The notes under the pieces: generated by a model
Databases searched by the model: none
Told to the model about the DNA's origin: nothing
Seen by the model: only the letters and a program-made list of their open reading frames with translations
Position numbers and translations under genes: made by a program
Shown: piece after piece, positions 3,988 through 5,482 of the stretch
Numbering within the stretch: position 1 is the stretch's first letter
Layout: every line of letters starts with the position of its first letter
Assembly: GCA_944393755.1 (NCBI GenBank)
Contig: CALYBF010000099.1
Span: 1-5,482 of the forward strand
Length of the DNA stretch: 5,482 nt
Source of the DNA: an uncultured Clostridia bacterium
Lineage (GTDB): Bacteria > Bacillota > Clostridia > TANB77 > CAG-508
Direction of reading: 5' to 3'

Positions 3988-5482
3988 ATGTATGAAAGAA
4001 GTGCAATAGTTTTAGAAAATTATTTTGATAAAAAGCTAGGTTTAGATAAAGAAAATAACATAAGAAACAATTACGAAAATTACAAAAAGATAATAGAAGA
4101 AATAAAAGAATACCAAAGAGTTATAAGTGAAGAAGAAAATGTAATATCAAGGTTTGAAGAATCTGCCAAAGAAATAGAGTCAATGCAAAATAAACAACAT
4201 AAAATACATGAAATAAATGTTAAATTAGAAGAAGAAAGAAACGAACTTTTTAATGATTTAAGCGAAAATACAAGTACATTAGACCAAAGACTAAAAAAAA
4301 TAGAAGATATTTTTGATAAAAATAATCAAGAATTAAAAGCTTTAAGAGAAAATTATGTTAAAACATTAGTAATATTTACAGAAAGACAAAGAGAAAGAAA
4401 TAAATATGCAAAATTACATAGAAATGTGGAAAGTAATTATTTAAATGTTTTAAAAGAAGTAAATTATAATTTTGAAAAATTTAATTATAAAGCTATACAA
4501 AATGCTAAAAAATTTATAGAAGATTTTGAAGCAAATAATGAAGAATTAATAAATTTAGTGTTAAAAAATAGTAAAAATGAAAGATTACCATTTGATGAGC
4601 AAGTAATTAAAAGAGCAGTAGAAGAAAGAAATAAAATTGCAGTTGAAGAAGCTAAACTATATATTAATATTTATGATAAAATGAAAAAATTACTTCCAGA
4701 AATAAATAATGGTTTAGTAAAATTAACTAAAGCAGAAAAATTATTAAGAGATGTTAGTGTAAAATTAGCTTTTTTAAAAGCAAAAAAAGAATATATAGTA
4801 GGCTTTTTAGATAATGAAAGAATGACAGCTATGAATGGTAAAAAGGTTCATAGTAGGCTAATGGATGAAGCTTGTAATAATTTTAATTTAGATATAGAAC
4901 AAATTGATAAATTATATGATTTAATAATAAGAGAAACCACAGGAAAAGCAACTAAGAAAGCATATAAAGAATTATATAATAAAACATATTTAAAAGATAT
5001 TGAAGAAAAGGAAAAAGATTTTGAAGAAGAAGTTATAAATATTAAAATAAATATGGGAACACTTATTAACGCAAATTATTGGAGAATTGAAGGTATTAAA
5101 AATATATATAATGTTTTCCAAGAAGAGGTAAGTGAAAAATTTGAAAAAGATTTATCTGAGTACAGATTAGAAGAATTAAAAGAAAAAGAAGAAAAGGTTA
5201 AGAGTGCAAAAAGTAAAAAAGTAAAAGATGAAAAAGTAACTAACAATAAAACAGAAGAAAATATAAAAGATGAAGAAGCTTTTGATAATTATGAAGAAAT
5301 TGAAGATGAAGATTTATTTGAAGATGATTATTATGATGACGAGGACGACGATTTTGAAGAAGTAGTGTTTGATGAAGATGAGGAAAATGACGACGAATAT
5401 TATAACGATGATGATTATGATGATGACGATATTACAGAAGAAAAAATAGATGAGTTAATAAAAAAAGAAAGAAAAGGTAAGA
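3988..5482 (+). CDS. Large coiled-coil protein with acidic tail, 3' end outside the window
   Basis: An uninterrupted frame of 498 codons from the ATG at 3988, still open at the window edge. I do not recognise it. Residues 1-390 are rich in Lys, Glu, Asn, Ile and Leu with heptad-like spacing, predicting long coiled coils. Residues about 391-431 are Lys/Glu-rich and residues 432-485 are extremely acidic (runs such as DDYYDDEDDDFEE), then it returns to a helical Lys/Glu stretch. There is no signal peptide or membrane helix, so unlike EzrA it is not membrane-anchored at its N-terminus. The length and shape suggest a structural or scaffold role in the cytoplasm, which is inference. The ribosome site is an unusual GGGGG (3975-3979), eight bases before the start. 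Codon use (AAA, GAA, TTA, ATA) is typical of the AT-rich host, in contrast with the gene before it. No homology-based name can be given from sequence alone. Confidence 0.85.
   Translation, partial: MYERSAIVLENYFDKKLGLDKENNIRNNYENYKKIIEEIKEYQRVISEEENVISRFEESAKEIESMQNKQHKIHEINVKLEEERNELFNDLSENTSTLDQRLKKIEDIFDKNNQELKALRENYVKTLVIFTERQRERNKYAKLHRNVESNYLNVLKEVNYNFEKFNYKAIQNAKKFIEDFEANNEELINLVLKNSKNERLPFDEQVIKRAVEERNKIAVEEAKLYINIYDKMKKLLPEINNGLVKLTKAEKLLRDVSVKLAFLKAKKEYIVGFLDNERMTAMNGKKVHSRLMDEACNNFNLDIEQIDKLYDLIIRETTGKATKKAYKELYNKTYLKDIEEKEKDFEEEVINIKINMGTLINANYWRIEGIKNIYNVFQEEVSEKFEKDLSEYRLEELKEKEEKVKSAKSKKVKDEKVTNNKTEENIKDEEAFDNYEEIEDEDLFEDDYYDDEDDDFEEVVFDEDEENDDEYYNDDDYDDDDITEEKIDELIKKERKGK

Noticed and set aside
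1..5482. CRISPR array, tRNA, rRNA or riboswitch.
   Set aside because: No spaced direct repeats, cloverleaf or conserved RNA motif was seen on either strand.

Overview
The window looks like chromosomal or plasmid DNA of an AT-rich low-GC Bacillota, probably an uncultured clostridial or Bacilli-type gut bacterium. Most of it is very AT-rich, with AAA/TTA/GAA-type codons, consensus sigma-A promoters and strong AGGAGG ribosome binding sites. The assignment is from style only; no marker gene is present.

Layout. Positions 1-77 resemble one end of an IS3-family (IS150-group) insertion sequence, abutting the 3' end of the next gene. Positions 84-1816 (minus) hold a long-chain acyl-CoA synthetase gene broken by two single-base insertions near its C-terminal domain. 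Upstream of it in the same operon (1828-2634, minus) is a 268-residue single-pass membrane-anchored protein of unknown function. A divergent intergenic region (2635-2868) carries promoters for both directions. Positions 2869-3780 (plus) encode a 303-residue protein I do not recognise. It sits behind a perfect extended -10 sigma-A promoter and an AGGAGG site and is closed by a strong hairpin terminator at 3830-3878. From 3988 to the window end (plus) runs an open, lysine/glutamate-rich coiled-coil protein with a very acidic tail.

The striking part is the 2859-3809 segment. Its base composition (about 48% GC in the lines counted) and codon use (22 of 23 lysines AAG, no TTA or CTA leucines) are foreign to the flanks. 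Read against its own reverse complement, it is self-complementary along essentially its whole length: more than twenty short helices nest in order around one axis near 3328-3340. The transcript is therefore predicted to fold into one long unbranched rod, with the ribosome binding site and start codon paired to bases just past the stop codon. A roughly 1-kb, rod-folding, protein-coding RNA of moderate GC is the architecture of Obelisks and other viroid-like agents, which as far as I know have no reported DNA counterpart. Here the rod is DNA-encoded, in single copy, between host-like promoter and terminator. I propose it as an Obelisk-like or otherwise undescribed rod-RNA gene. The fold is read by eye and needs a folding and homology test.

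The other genes look like ordinary chromosomal background: a lipid-activation enzyme (now probably dead or mis-sequenced) with an envelope protein, and a cytoplasmic coiled-coil protein.
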